Positions 8,346 through 16,967 of a stretch of DNA of 64,000 nucleotides are shown in pieces. The notes beneath the pieces are model-generated. The model had not been told where the DNA came from and did not search any database. It saw nothing but the letters and a program-made list of their open reading frames with translations. The stretch comes from Cellulosimicrobium protaetiae (lineage in GTDB: Bacteria; Actinomycetota; Actinomycetes; Actinomycetales; Cellulomonadaceae). The DNA lies in the NCBI RefSeq assembly GCF_009708005.2, contig NZ_CP052757.1, positions 1,736,001 to 1,800,000 on the forward strand. The letters run 5' to 3'. Position 1 is the stretch's first letter. The number at the start of each line of letters is the position of its first letter. Both the position numbers and the translations under genes were made by a program.

Positions 8346-8389
8346 CGCCGAACCCGGGGTTGTCGGCACGACGGAGCCCGGGTCCGCCG
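8346..8389. repeat. Paired interspersed element (18-bp exact match to 24306-24323)
   Basis: Positions 8346-8363 are the reverse complement of ACAACCCCGGGTTCGGCG, found exactly at 24306-24323. A second, weaker copy of the CCCGGGT core follows at 8377-8389, just as a second core precedes the other locus at 24281-24293. Both loci are intergenic. Confidence 0.7.
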
Positions 8390-8471
8390 ATATCCCCGGG
8401 ATCGGCGCGCGCGGAGGTCCGTGGTCGGTGCGGCGCGCGGCGCCCACGGCGCTCCCGCAAGCGTCGGTAGT

Positions 8472-8505
8472 TCTCTCGACGTCAAGAGATAGCGTTTCGA
8501 TAACG
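8472..8505 (+). promoter_or_regulatory. Operator/promoter region of the GH13-ABC operon
   Basis: Two palindromes lie side by side. 8472-8489 is an 18-bp inverted repeat centred on GACGTC with a single mismatched pair. 8493-8505 has CGTT and AACG arms around a 5-nt centre. A possible promoter overlaps both: TCGACG at 8476-8481, a 17-nt spacer and GATAAC at 8499-8504. This would allow a bound repressor to block RNA polymerase. The remaining gap to the gene (8506-8688) is a leader with nothing else recognised. Confidence 0.5.
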
Positions 8506-8688
8506 GCACTGTCAGATTCTTGCGCGGATCATGTCGTCTAGTTACAGTCGTCCACGACGGCGCGGTCGGCACCCGGTGCACGACGACCGTCCCGGGGAGT
8601 CCCCCGGTCGGATCGGACGCAGTGCGCAGCAGCAGGCGAGGCGCGGCCCCCGGGTCGCGTGGCCCACGAACTCACGGAAGAGGACGCG

Positions 8689-10461
8689 GTGAGCAACGAT
8701 CACCCCCGAGTCGCCGACGGCGAACCCACCCCCGACGCGACCCTCGCGCAGGCGGTGCGGGAGCCGGCGGCGGCGTCGCCCGACTGGTGGCGCAGCGCCG
8801 TGATCTACCAGGTGTACGTGCGCAGCTTCGCGGACGGGAACGGCGACGGCACCGGCGACCTCGCGGGCGTCCGGCAGCACCTCGGCTACCTGCGCGACCT
8901 CGGCGTCGACGCGATCTGGTTCACCCCCTGGTACGTGTCCCCGCTCGCGGACGGCGGCTACGACGTCGCCGACTACCGCGCGATCGACCCCCAGTTCGGC
9001 ACGCTGGCCGAGGCGGAGCAGCTCATCGCGGAGGCGCGCGACCTCGGGATCCGCACGATCATCGACGTCGTCCCCAACCACGTCTCGTCCGAGCACGAGT
9101 GGTTCAAGGCCGCTCTCGCCGCAGGTCCGGGATCGCCCGAGCGCGAGCGCTTCTGGTTCCACCCGGGCAAGGGCGAGGACGGCTCCGAGATCCCGACGCG
9201 CTGGGTCTCGGAGTTCCAGGGCAGCACGTGGACGCGCACGACGAACCCCGACGGCACCCCCGGCGAGTGGTACCTGCACGTGTTCGCGCCCGAGCAGCCG
9301 GACCTCAACTGGAACCACCCCGACGTGCGCCGCGAGCACGAGGACATCCTGCGGTTCTGGTTCGACCGCGGCGCCGCGGGCATCCGCATCGACTCCGCGG
9401 CCCAGCTCGTCAAGGACCCGGCCCTGCCCGAGGTCCCGGCCCACCCCGGCCCCGGCGAGCACCCCCACGTCGACCGCGACGAGCTGCACGACATCTACCG
9501 CGGCTGGCGCGCCGTCGCGGACTCCTACGAGGAGCCGCGCGTGCTCGTCGGCGAGGTGTGGCTCGCGGACCGCGCGCGGTTCGCCCAGTACCTGCGCCCG
9601 GACGAGATGCACACGGCGTTCAACTTCGACTTCATGGCGCGGCCATGGGACGCGAAGGCGCTGCGCGAGTCCGTCCAGACGACGCTCGACGCGCACGCCC
9701 CGGTCGCCGCGCCGGCGACGTGGGTGCTCTCGAACCACGACGTGACGCGCCCGGTGACGCGGTACGGCCGCGAGGACAGCTCGTTCGCGTTCACGGCCAA
9801 GCGCTTCGGCACGCCGACGGACCTGGAGACCGGGCGCCGTCGGGCCCGGGCCGCCGCGCTGCTCTCGGCCGCGCTGCCGGGGTCGCTGTACCTCTACCAG
9901 GGCGACGAGCTCGGCCTGCCCGAGGTCGAGGACCTGCCGCTCGACGCGATCCAGGACCCCATGCACTTCCGCTCGGACGGCGTCGACCCCGGCCGCGACG
10001 GCTGCCGCGTCCCGCTCCCGTGGACGCGCGGCGGCACGAGCCACGGGTTCGGGCCGGACGGCGGGGCGCAGCCCTGGCTTCCCCAGCCGCACGGCTGGGG
10101 TGAGGTGTCCGTCGAGGCGCAGTCCGACGACGAGACGTCGGTGCTCGCGCTCTACCGCCGCGTCCTCGCGACGCGACGGGCCGAGCCCGCGCTGCACGGC
10201 GAGGCGTTCCGCTGGCTCGACTCCCTCGGCGGGGTCGCGCTCGGCGACGACGTGCTCGCGTTCCGTCGCGGTGACACGCGCGACGACGCGCACGGTGACG
10301 ACGACGGCGTGCTCACGTGCGTCGTCAACCTCGGGACCGAGGACGTGCCGCTGCCCGCGGACGCCGAGGTCCTCCTCCACAGCGGCACCCCGCACGGGGC
10401 GGACACGTCGGAGCCACCGACGCGGCTCGCCCCCGACACCGCGGTCTGGCTGCGCGCATGA
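8689..10461 (+). CDS. Alpha-glucosidase / oligo-1,6-glucosidase, GH13
   Basis: 590 residues from GTG 8689, chosen because GGAAGAGGA sits 4 nt upstream; a GTG at 8659 is possible. There is no signal peptide, so the enzyme is cytoplasmic. GH13 conserved regions: DVVPNH, GIRIDSAAQLVKD with nucleophile Asp235, VLVGEV with acid/base Glu289, and VLSNHD with Asp351. The N-terminal WWRSAVIYQVYVRSFADGNGDGTGDL block is typical of the alpha-glucosidase/oligo-1,6-glucosidase subfamilies. It is followed by a sugar ABC importer, so it likely hydrolyses the imported alpha-glucoside. The precise linkage is not readable from sequence. Confidence 0.9.
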   Translation: MSNDHPRVADGEPTPDATLAQAVREPAAASPDWWRSAVIYQVYVRSFADGNGDGTGDLAGVRQHLGYLRDLGVDAIWFTPWYVSPLADGGYDVADYRAIDPQFGTLAEAEQLIAEARDLGIRTIIDVVPNHVSSEHEWFKAALAAGPGSPERERFWFHPGKGEDGSEIPTRWVSEFQGSTWTRTTNPDGTPGEWYLHVFAPEQPDLNWNHPDVRREHEDILRFWFDRGAAGIRIDSAAQLVKDPALPEVPAHPGPGEHPHVDRDELHDIYRGWRAVADSYEEPRVLVGEVWLADRARFAQYLRPDEMHTAFNFDFMARPWDAKALRESVQTTLDAHAPVAAPATWVLSNHDVTRPVTRYGREDSSFAFTAKRFGTPTDLETGRRRARAAALLSAALPGSLYLYQGDELGLPEVEDLPLDAIQDPMHFRSDGVDPGRDGCRVPLPWTRGGTSHGFGPDGGAQPWLPQPHGWGEVSVEAQSDDETSVLALYRRVLATRRAEPALHGEAFRWLDSLGGVALGDDVLAFRRGDTRDDAHGDDDGVLTCVVNLGTEDVPLPADAEVLLHSGTPHGADTSEPPTRLAPDTAVWLRA

Positions 10462-10524
10462 CGTCGCGCACGAGCCGTCAGGCCTGACCGCCACAGTCCC
10501 CGGGCCGCGAGCCGGTCGGCCCGG

Positions 10525-10559
10525 ACACCCAGCACCCACCCGCACACACACCCAGCACC
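10525..10559 (+). repeat. 12-bp direct repeat in the CA-rich leader of the binding-protein gene
   Basis: ACACCCAGCACC occurs at 10525-10536 and 10548-10559, in a G-poor, C/A-rich stretch directly before the AGGAG Shine-Dalgarno of the solute-binding protein. The stretch is probably unstructured and may favour translation. Confidence 0.6.
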
Positions 10560-10579
10560 ACCGGAACACAGGAGTGACG

Positions 10580-11980
10580 ATGAAGTCCACACGTCAGGCG
10601 ATCGCCCTCACCCTCGCGGGTGCGCTCGCGATCAGCACGCTCGCCGCGTGCTCGAGCGGCGGCTCGGGCAGCGACGACGAGAGCAGCGGCTCGGACGGCG
10701 ACGGGAAGGTCACCCTCAAGGTGGTCTCCCTCCTCCCGGGCTCCGAGCAGGAGGCGATCGACGCCTTCAACGCGCAGGTCGAGGAGTTCGAGGCCGCGAA
10801 CCCGGACATCGACATCGTGCCGGAGGAGTACGAGTGGAAGGCGACGACGTTCGCCCCCCAGCTCGCCGGCGGCACGCTGCCCGACGTCTTCGAGATCCCG
10901 TTCACCGACGCGAAGACGCTCGTCGAGAACGGCCAGCTCGCCGACCTCGACGAGCAGTTCCGCACCCTGCCGTACGCCGACAAGTTCAACCCGGCGATCA
11001 TCGAGGCCGGGACGGGCGCCGACGGCCACGTCTACGCGATCCCCGCGAAGAACGTGTACGGCGTGGGCCTGCACTACAACCGCGCGCTGTTCGAGTCGGC
11101 CGGGCTCGACCCCGACCAGCCGCCGGCCACGTGGGACGAGGTCCGCGAGGCGGCGAAGAAGATCGCGGACGCCAACCCGGGCGTCGCGGGCTACATGCAG
11201 ATGTCGCAGAACAACACGGGCGGCTGGCAGCTCACGGTCAACACGTTCGCGCGCGGCGGTCGCACGCAGGAGGTCGCCGAGGACGGCAAGGCCACCTCGA
11301 CGCTCACGAACGACGGCACCAAGGAAGCGCTCGAGTGGCTCAAGGCCATGCGCTGGGAGGACAACTCCCTCGGGAGCAACTTCCTCCTCGACTGGGGCAC
11401 GATGAACCAGGCGTTCGCCGCCGGCCAGGTCGCGATGTACACGTCGGGCTCGGACGTCTTCACGTCGCTCGTCCAGACGAACGCGGTCGACCAGTCGACC
11501 TACGGCCTCGCGGCGCTCCCGCTCGAGGGCGACGACGCCGGCGTCCTCACGGGCGGCACGCTCGCCGCGATGCCCGCCAACGTGGACGAGTCGAAGAAGG
11601 AGGCCGCGATCAAGTGGATCGACTTCTTCTACCTCGCGAAGCTCGTCGACGAGAAGCGCGCCGTCGCGGACGCCGAGACGCTGGTCGCCAACGACCAGCC
11701 CGTCGGCACCCCGGTCCTGCCGATGTTCTCCGAGGAGCAGTACCTCCAGAACCAGGAGTGGATCGCCGACTTCATCAACGTGCCGCTCGACCAGATGACG
11801 AGCTACACGGACACGATGTTCGACCTGCCGCTCGTCGGTGAGCCGTCGCAGAAGACGCAGGAGATCTACGCCCTGCTCGACCCCGTCGTCCAGGCCGTCC
11901 TGACCGACGAGAACGCCGACGTGGACGCGCTGCTGGAGCAGGCGAACACCGAGGCGCAGGCCCTGCTCGACCAGGGCTGA
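10580..11980 (+). CDS. Carbohydrate ABC transporter substrate-binding lipoprotein
   Basis: 466 residues. ATG 10580 has AGGAG 5 nt upstream. The N-terminus is a lipoprotein signal: two basic residues, a hydrophobic core and lipobox L-A-A-C with Cys24, then a Gly/Ser/Asp linker typical of exported actinobacterial lipoproteins. The mature part is a CUT1-type (family 1) sugar-binding protein (VSLLPGSEQEAIDAFN, FEIPFTDAKTLVENGQLADLDEQF, YTSGSDVF). It captures the sugar outside the membrane for the two permeases that follow. The substrate is probably an alpha-glucoside, judged only from the GH13 neighbour. Confidence 0.9.
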   Translation: MKSTRQAIALTLAGALAISTLAACSSGGSGSDDESSGSDGDGKVTLKVVSLLPGSEQEAIDAFNAQVEEFEAANPDIDIVPEEYEWKATTFAPQLAGGTLPDVFEIPFTDAKTLVENGQLADLDEQFRTLPYADKFNPAIIEAGTGADGHVYAIPAKNVYGVGLHYNRALFESAGLDPDQPPATWDEVREAAKKIADANPGVAGYMQMSQNNTGGWQLTVNTFARGGRTQEVAEDGKATSTLTNDGTKEALEWLKAMRWEDNSLGSNFLLDWGTMNQAFAAGQVAMYTSGSDVFTSLVQTNAVDQSTYGLAALPLEGDDAGVLTGGTLAAMPANVDESKKEAAIKWIDFFYLAKLVDEKRAVADAETLVANDQPVGTPVLPMFSEEQYLQNQEWIADFINVPLDQMTSYTDTMFDLPLVGEPSQKTQEIYALLDPVVQAVLTDENADVDALLEQANTEAQALLDQG

Positions 11981-11987
11981 CGCCCCA

Positions 11988-12110
11988 GGTCGCGCGGTCC
12001 GCACCGGGCCGCGCGACCCGCAGACCCGGGCCGGCCGGCAGCGCCCCCTGCCGGCCGACCCGTACCCCGCCGGTGCCCGACGGCGCGACGCACCTCGCGT
12101 CGTCGGGCAC
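11988..12110 (+). promoter_or_regulatory. Three consecutive hairpins between binding-protein and permease genes
   Basis: Hairpin 1: 11988-12018, 10-bp perfect arms GGTCGCGCGG/CCGCGCGACC. Hairpin 2: 12032-12057, CGGCCGGCAG/CTGCCGGCCG. Hairpin 3: 12073-12110, GTGCCCGACG/CGTCGGGCAC with more inner pairing. They fill the gap after the binding-protein stop. Known sugar ABC operons use such structures to stabilise the upstream message or partly terminate transcription, giving more binding protein than permease; that role is inferred here. Confidence 0.75.
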
Positions 12111-12138
12111 CTCCCACCGCACCGAAGGACGTTCGCCC

Positions 12139-13101
12139 GTGACCGCCACCACCGCCCCGCCGCGACGGGGACCCGCCTCCCACGCGCGGGCCGACCGCGG
12201 CCGACGCCGCAGCCCCGTGACGTGGTTCCGTGGCGGCGGCCTGAGCAACCTCGTCTTCCTGCTTCCGCTGATCCTCATCTTCGGGGTCTTCTCGTGGTTC
12301 CCGATCGTGCGCGCGGTGATCATGAGCTTCCAGGAGACGAACCTCGTGAGCGACCCGACGTTCGTCGGGCTCGACAACTTCCGTCAGGTGCTGGCCGACC
12401 CGCTCCTGTGGAAGGCCGTGAAGAACACGCTGTACTTCGCGTTCCTCGCGCTGCTGTTCGGGTACCCGATCCCGCTGGTCGCGGCGGTGCTCATGCGCGA
12501 GGTCCGCCGGGCGCGCGGGCTGTACTCCGCGCTCGCCTACCTCCCGGTCGTCGTCCCGCCGGTCGTCGCCGTGCTGCTGTGGAAGTTCTTCTACAACGGC
12601 AGCCCGACGGGCGTGTTCAACACGATCCTCGGCTGGGTCGGGCTCGGCCCGTACCCGTGGCTCCAGGACGCCTCGACCGCGATGCCGTCGCTCGTGCTCG
12701 CCGCCACGTGGGCCGGCGCGGGCGGGACGATCATCATCTACCTCGCCGCCCTGACGAGCGTGCCGCCCGAGCTCTACGACGCCTCCGAGGTGGACGGCGC
12801 GGGGCTGTGGCGCAAGATCTGGCACGTGACGCTCCCGGCGCTGCGCGGGGTCCTGTTCATCACGCTGATCCTCCAGGTGATCGGCACGGCGCAGGTCTTC
12901 CTCGAGCCCTACCTGTTCACGGGCGGCGGGCCCAACAACGCGACGCTGACGATCCTGCTGCTCATCTACCGCTACGCCTTCCAGAACAGCCTCGGCGGCG
13001 ACTACGGGGCGGCGACCGCGCTGTCGATCATGCTCGCGGCCGTCCTCGCCGTCTTCTCGGTCCTCTACTTCCGGCTCACCCGGTCCTGGAGCACGTCATG
13101 A
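12139..13101 (+). CDS. Sugar ABC transporter permease, MalF-type
   Basis: 320 residues from GTG 12139, with GAAGGA 9 nt upstream; this trims an extension lying in the third intergenic hairpin. A basic N-terminal tail precedes TM1 (NLVFLLPLILIFGVFSW). Six membrane segments are expected, with the cytoplasmic EAA loop ELYDASEVDGAGLWRKIWHVTLP near residue 220 that docks the ATPase. Together with the next gene it forms the channel of a CUT1 importer. No ATP-binding subunit is encoded nearby, so a shared MsiK-type ATPase elsewhere is likely. Its stop overlaps the next start (ATGA). Confidence 0.9.
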   Translation: MTATTAPPRRGPASHARADRGRRRSPVTWFRGGGLSNLVFLLPLILIFGVFSWFPIVRAVIMSFQETNLVSDPTFVGLDNFRQVLADPLLWKAVKNTLYFAFLALLFGYPIPLVAAVLMREVRRARGLYSALAYLPVVVPPVVAVLLWKFFYNGSPTGVFNTILGWVGLGPYPWLQDASTAMPSLVLAATWAGAGGTIIIYLAALTSVPPELYDASEVDGAGLWRKIWHVTLPALRGVLFITLILQVIGTAQVFLEPYLFTGGGPNNATLTILLLIYRYAFQNSLGGDYGAATALSIMLAAVLAVFSVLYFRLTRSWSTS

Positions 13102-14159
13102 CTCTCTCGCCCACCGACAACCCGAGCGAGATCGGCGTCGTCTCGCAGGACTCCGCGGCCACGACGGACGCGGTCGACGACCCGGCGGGCACCTCGCGCC
13201 GCGCCGCGGAGGCCAGCCGCAACCGGCGCGAGTCCGAGCGCCGCAGGGTGCGCGCTCGGCGGCGTAGGGCGCTCGACGGCGTCGAGGACCGCGGCGCGCT
13301 CTCCGAGGCGGACTGGCGCCGCCCGTCCATCCGGTGGGGGATGGGCACCACGCACGTGCTGCTGCTCGTGATCCTCGTCGTCGCGGGCCTCGGCCCGATG
13401 CTGCTGCTCGCCAAGTACGCCGTCACGCCGACGCAGGACATCCTGCGCACGCCGATGGCGATCTTCCCGAACGGCATCGCGTGGGACAACCTCGACAAGG
13501 CGTGGAACGACGTCCAGGTCAGCCGGTACTTCCTCAACACGATCTGGCTCGCGGTCGGGTCGTGGGCGTCGCAGATCCTCGTCGCGACGACGGGCGGCTA
13601 CGCGCTGTCCGTCCTGCGGCCCCGGTACGGGAAGGTCGTGCAGGCGCTCGTGCTGTCGACGATGTTCGTCCCGGCGATCGTCCTGCTCGTGCCGCTGTAC
13701 CTGACGATCCTCGACCCGCCGCTGCTCGGCCGGTCGCTCATCAACAGCTTCTGGGCCGTGTGGCTGCCGGCGGGCGCGAGCGCGTTCAACGTGCTGCTCG
13801 TCCAGCGGTTCTTCGACAGCCTGCCGCGCGAGGTGTTCGAGGCCGCGCGCATGGACGGCGCCGGGCCGTACCGGCTGTTCTGGTCGGTCGTGCTGCCGAT
13901 GTCCAAGCCGATCATCGGCGTCGTGTCGGTGTTCGCGGTCATCGCGGCCTGGAAGGACTTCCTCTGGCCGCTGCTCGTCCTCAAGGACCCGGCGATCCAG
14001 CCGCTGTCCGTGCGCCTGCCGTCGATCGAGGCGTCGACCGACCTCGGGGTGTTCCTCGCGGCGCTCGCGATCTCCACGCTCATCCCGGTCGGCCTGTTCC
14101 TCGTCTTCCAGCGCATGTTCCTCCAGGGCGCGGGCCTGGGAGGAGCGGTCAAGGGCTGA
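13098..14159 (+). CDS. Sugar ABC transporter permease, MalG-type
   Basis: 353 residues; ATG 13098 overlaps the previous stop by 4 nt. An unusually long charged cytoplasmic N-terminus (about 80 residues, rich in Arg, Ala and Glu) precedes TM1 (THVLLLVILVVAGLGPMLL). The EAA motif EVFEAARMDGAGPYRLFWSVVLPMSKP and the C-terminal end GGAVKG are typical of MalG-type permeases. Second membrane half of the importer and last gene of the operon, followed by a very strong hairpin. Confidence 0.9.
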   Translation: MTLSPTDNPSEIGVVSQDSAATTDAVDDPAGTSRRAAEASRNRRESERRRVRARRRRALDGVEDRGALSEADWRRPSIRWGMGTTHVLLLVILVVAGLGPMLLLAKYAVTPTQDILRTPMAIFPNGIAWDNLDKAWNDVQVSRYFLNTIWLAVGSWASQILVATTGGYALSVLRPRYGKVVQALVLSTMFVPAIVLLVPLYLTILDPPLLGRSLINSFWAVWLPAGASAFNVLLVQRFFDSLPREVFEAARMDGAGPYRLFWSVVLPMSKPIIGVVSVFAVIAAWKDFLWPLLVLKDPAIQPLSVRLPSIEASTDLGVFLAALAISTLIPVGLFLVFQRMFLQGAGLGGAVKG

Positions 14160-14177
14160 CCCTGCCTGCTGCCGAAC

Positions 14178-14222
14178 ACGACCTGGGTGCCGTTGTCCGC
14201 CGGACAACGGCACCCAGGTCGT
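14178..14222. terminator. 21-bp perfect hairpin, bidirectional terminator
   Basis: Arms 14178-14198 and 14202-14222 pair without mismatch around a 3-nt loop (core TTGTCC/GGACAA). It lies between the convergent permease and alkaline phosphatase genes and has no U tract on either side. Confidence 0.8.
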
Positions 14223-14281
14223 TCTCGACCGCGCGCGGTGTCGTGCTCGACGGCGCACGCGGCCCGGGCGGTCGGGTCGCC

Positions 14282-15580
14282 TCAGCCGCGGCCCCGGCCC
14301 TGCATCGCGCGCAGGACGGCGTCGTGGACGTCCGTGTTGCGCTGCGCGCCCGCGAGCCGCTCGGCGCCCGGCCCCTGCGCGGTGATCGGCGTGGCCTCGC
14401 CGGTGTGGCCGCCCGTCGTCCAGTCGACCGTGAACTGGAGGTCGGAGCCGGCGAGGTCGAACGGGCCGTCCTCGGCGGTCGCGCCCTCGCCGCCCTCGTC
14501 CTCGGGGTCGACGTTCTCGATCGCGAGCCCACCCGTCGCGTGGTCGCCCACGACCAGGACGAGCGTGCCCCGGTTCTTCTTCGCGAAGTCGAGCGCGAGC
14601 GCGACGGTCTCGTCGAGCGCCTGCCCGGCCTGGATCGTCCGCGTCGCGTTGCTGCGGTGCGCGAACTCGTCCACCGCCTCCTCCTCGACGAGCAGGAAGA
14701 ACCCGTCGCGGTCGCGCTTCAGCACGTCGAGCGCCTTGGCCGTCATGTCGACGAGCGGCACCTCCGGCTCGTACAGGTCGCCCTCGCCCTCGTTGCGCTG
14801 CTCGAACATCTCCTCGTTGGCGAACAGACCGAGCAGCTTGCGTCCGTGCGCGTCCGCGAGCCCCTCGGCGTCGCTCACGTAGGTGTAGCCGAGGTCCTGC
14901 GCGCGCTCGACGAGGTTCCCCTTCGTCCCCTTGCTCTGCTCGGTCGGGTCCTTGGCGGGGTTGTCCTCCCACGCGCCCGGCTCGCCCGCCGGGAACCACC
15001 AGTCCTCGCCGCCGCCGAGGACGACGTCGGGCCGCGAGCTCTCGAGGAACTGGCGCGCGATCTCGCTCTGGTCGCCGCGGTCGGGCACGTGCGCCCCGAA
15101 CGCCGCGGGGGTCGCGTCGGTGACCTGTGCCGTCGTGACCAGACCGGTGGCCTTGCCCGCGCCGCGGGCCGCCTCGAGGAGGGTCGGGACCGGGTTGCCG
15201 TCGACGTCGACGCCGACCGCCCCGTTGTACGTCCGCACCCCGGACGCGAACGCGGTCGCGCCCGCGGCCGAGTCGGTGACGGCCTCCTCGGGATCGGCCG
15301 AGTCCGTGGTGGTCCAGCCGGCGTGCTCGAGCGAGTCCATCGCGAGCTGCCCGTCCTTGCCGACCGTCGCGAGCCGGATCAGCTCGCGGTGCGACAAGCC
15401 GAGCCCGTCGCCCTGGATGAAGATGACGTTGCGGGCGCGGTCGTTCCCCTGGCCCTGACCCTGGCCGTGGCCTTGGCCGTCGCCGCGCTCGCTCCCGCCG
15501 AACGGCAGGAGCATCACGAGCGCCGCGGCCGCCGCGACCCCCGTGGTGCCCGCCCGGAGCTGTCCTCGTCGTGACTGCAT
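14282..15580 (-). CDS. Secreted alkaline phosphatase (PhoA superfamily)
   Basis: 432 residues, ATG with a GGGGAGG Shine-Dalgarno. An N-terminal Sec signal (basic start, AAAAALVMLLPF core) is followed by a low-complexity Gly/Gln/His/Asp linker (about 30-47). Active-site block VTDSAAGATAFASGVRTYNG with the nucleophilic serine, the metal-site GDHATGG and the TTGGHTGE histidine are present. The first metal motif reads QGDGLG instead of the usual IGDGMG, and the Glu/Asp block reads VEEEAVDEFAHRSN. It hydrolyses phosphomonoesters outside the cell. Monocistronic, with its own promoter about 110 bp upstream; phosphate control is expected but no PHO box was recognised. Confidence 0.88.
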   Translation of the reverse strand: MQSRRGQLRAGTTGVAAAAALVMLLPFGGSERGDGQGHGQGQGQGNDRARNVIFIQGDGLGLSHRELIRLATVGKDGQLAMDSLEHAGWTTTDSADPEEAVTDSAAGATAFASGVRTYNGAVGVDVDGNPVPTLLEAARGAGKATGLVTTAQVTDATPAAFGAHVPDRGDQSEIARQFLESSRPDVVLGGGEDWWFPAGEPGAWEDNPAKDPTEQSKGTKGNLVERAQDLGYTYVSDAEGLADAHGRKLLGLFANEEMFEQRNEGEGDLYEPEVPLVDMTAKALDVLKRDRDGFFLLVEEEAVDEFAHRSNATRTIQAGQALDETVALALDFAKKNRGTLVLVVGDHATGGLAIENVDPEDEGGEGATAEDGPFDLAGSDLQFTVDWTTGGHTGEATPITAQGPGAERLAGAQRNTDVHDAVLRAMQGRGRG

Positions 15581-15694
15581 GAGCCTCCCCTTCCCACCGG
15601 CGTCGCTGCCGGTGCCGGCACGGCCGCGGAGGGGACGGGTTCGCCGTCGCGCGCGGGCCGCGCCCGACGGCGTCGGTGCCGCCGGTCGCAGTCC

Positions 15695-15722
15695 ACGCTA
15701 GGCAGGGGGCCCGCACTGGCAA
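15695..15722 (-). promoter_or_regulatory. Predicted promoter of the alkaline phosphatase gene
   Basis: On the minus strand TTGCCA (15722-15717), a 16-nt spacer and TAGCGT (15700-15695). This gives a leader of roughly 105 nt before the ATG at 15580, in which no further motif was recognised. Confidence 0.5.
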
Positions 15723-15744
15723 CCCGGGTCGGGACACGAGCCGC

Positions 15745-16776
15745 TCACCAGCGGTTGTGGACCTCCTCGGCCCAGCCGACGAGCCCGTCGAACCGCACCG
15801 GCGGGGTGGTCGCCTCGCCGTCGGGCGAGGTGAACGTGCCCGACCAGGTGCCGAAGCACTGGTCCGTCGACGACGACACGACGCCGAGGTGCGTGCGCGT
15901 GACCTTGGTGTGGAAGGGCTCGAACGTCGCGTCGAGCCCGCCCCCGGTCACGCGCCACGGTCGGTGCGGGTCGGCGAGGTCGTAGTCCCAGGCCAGCTCC
16001 TCGGGGAGGTGGTGGATCCTCCCGTCGAGGTGGACCGCGTTCTCGGTCGAGCCCGTGCCGACCGTCCAGCGTCCGCCCATCTGGACCCCGACGACCCGCC
16101 CGTGGCTCTCGCCCGAGCCCGCGCCCCAGTTCCACCGGACGTCGTACGGCCAGCGCCCACGGCCGTGGTCGAGGACGGCCCACGAGGGCCCCGCGGGGAC
16201 GTCGACCGTCCGGCCGTCGACCCACAGCGTGCCGTGCGCCGGGCGCGCGACGTCCTTGACCGTGTACTGGAAGCGTGTGTCGCTCCACGGCACGACGACG
16301 GCGAGCCGCTCGTGCCCGGGCGGCAGCTCGGCGACGACGTCGAACGAGACGTCGCGGGTCCGCGCGCGCAGGCGCGTCCCGCCGTCGACCTCGTCGAGGT
16401 CGATCGCGAGGTTCTTCGCGCGCGCCCGGGCGGGTCCGTCCCCGAGCGAGCCTGGCAGCGAGACCCCGCGCGCCGGCACGACGGTCGCGTCGGCGCCCCA
16501 GGTGCGCCCGGACTCCCGGTCCAGGACCCAGACCTCGTGCACCGCCGCGTAGTCGAGCGACGACACCGTCAGGGCGAGGACGTGGGTCGGGGTGACGACG
16601 CCCCAGTACTCCCAGCGCTTGTTCCGGCCGGTGTGGCGGGTCCAGCGCCGCAGCCCGTCGCGGGCGATGCCGGACGTGTCGACGAGCGGCTGGCGCGCCC
16701 AGCCGACCGCACGTCGGTCGAGGCTCCCGTCGGGCAGGGTGAGCGCGACGCGCTCGGTGATCTCCGGGAGCGCCAC
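15745..16776 (-). CDS. DUF2804 family protein
   Basis: 343 residues from GTG 16776, chosen because GGTGGAG lies just upstream and the protein then begins LPEITERV as DUF2804 proteins do; upstream codons to 16902 encode a low-complexity tail. Recognisable blocks: GRNKRWEYWGVVTPTHVLALTVSSLDYAAVHEVWVLDR, WNWGAGSG, and QCFGTWSGTF near the C-terminus. The family is a soluble beta-rich protein of unknown function, widespread in Actinobacteria. Transcribed divergently from the haem gene cpfC; no operon partner. Confidence 0.85.
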   Translation of the reverse strand: MALPEITERVALTLPDGSLDRRAVGWARQPLVDTSGIARDGLRRWTRHTGRNKRWEYWGVVTPTHVLALTVSSLDYAAVHEVWVLDRESGRTWGADATVVPARGVSLPGSLGDGPARARAKNLAIDLDEVDGGTRLRARTRDVSFDVVAELPPGHERLAVVVPWSDTRFQYTVKDVARPAHGTLWVDGRTVDVPAGPSWAVLDHGRGRWPYDVRWNWGAGSGESHGRVVGVQMGGRWTVGTGSTENAVHLDGRIHHLPEELAWDYDLADPHRPWRVTGGGLDATFEPFHTKVTRTHLGVVSSSTDQCFGTWSGTFTSPDGEATTPPVRFDGLVGWAEEVHNRW

Positions 16777-16967
16777 CGCTCCACCTCCACGTGGTCCGGC
16801 TCGGGCGGCTCTGCGCGGCGGGCGACGGTGCCCGGTGCCCGGCCCGAGGAGCGAGCGGGCCGAGTCTAGGGGCTGCGGGGACACCAGCGGACGAGGTGAC
16901 ACTCTGTCCCGTCAATGTCACGTCCGCGCGGTCCGTTTCCCGGCGGGCGGGCCCCGGAGCAGGTGCC

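Noticed and set aside
16791-16967. N-terminal extension of the ferrochelatase from 16791
   Set aside because: Crosses the divergent promoter region and DUF2804 start; ATG 16968 has an SD and gives a plausible protein.
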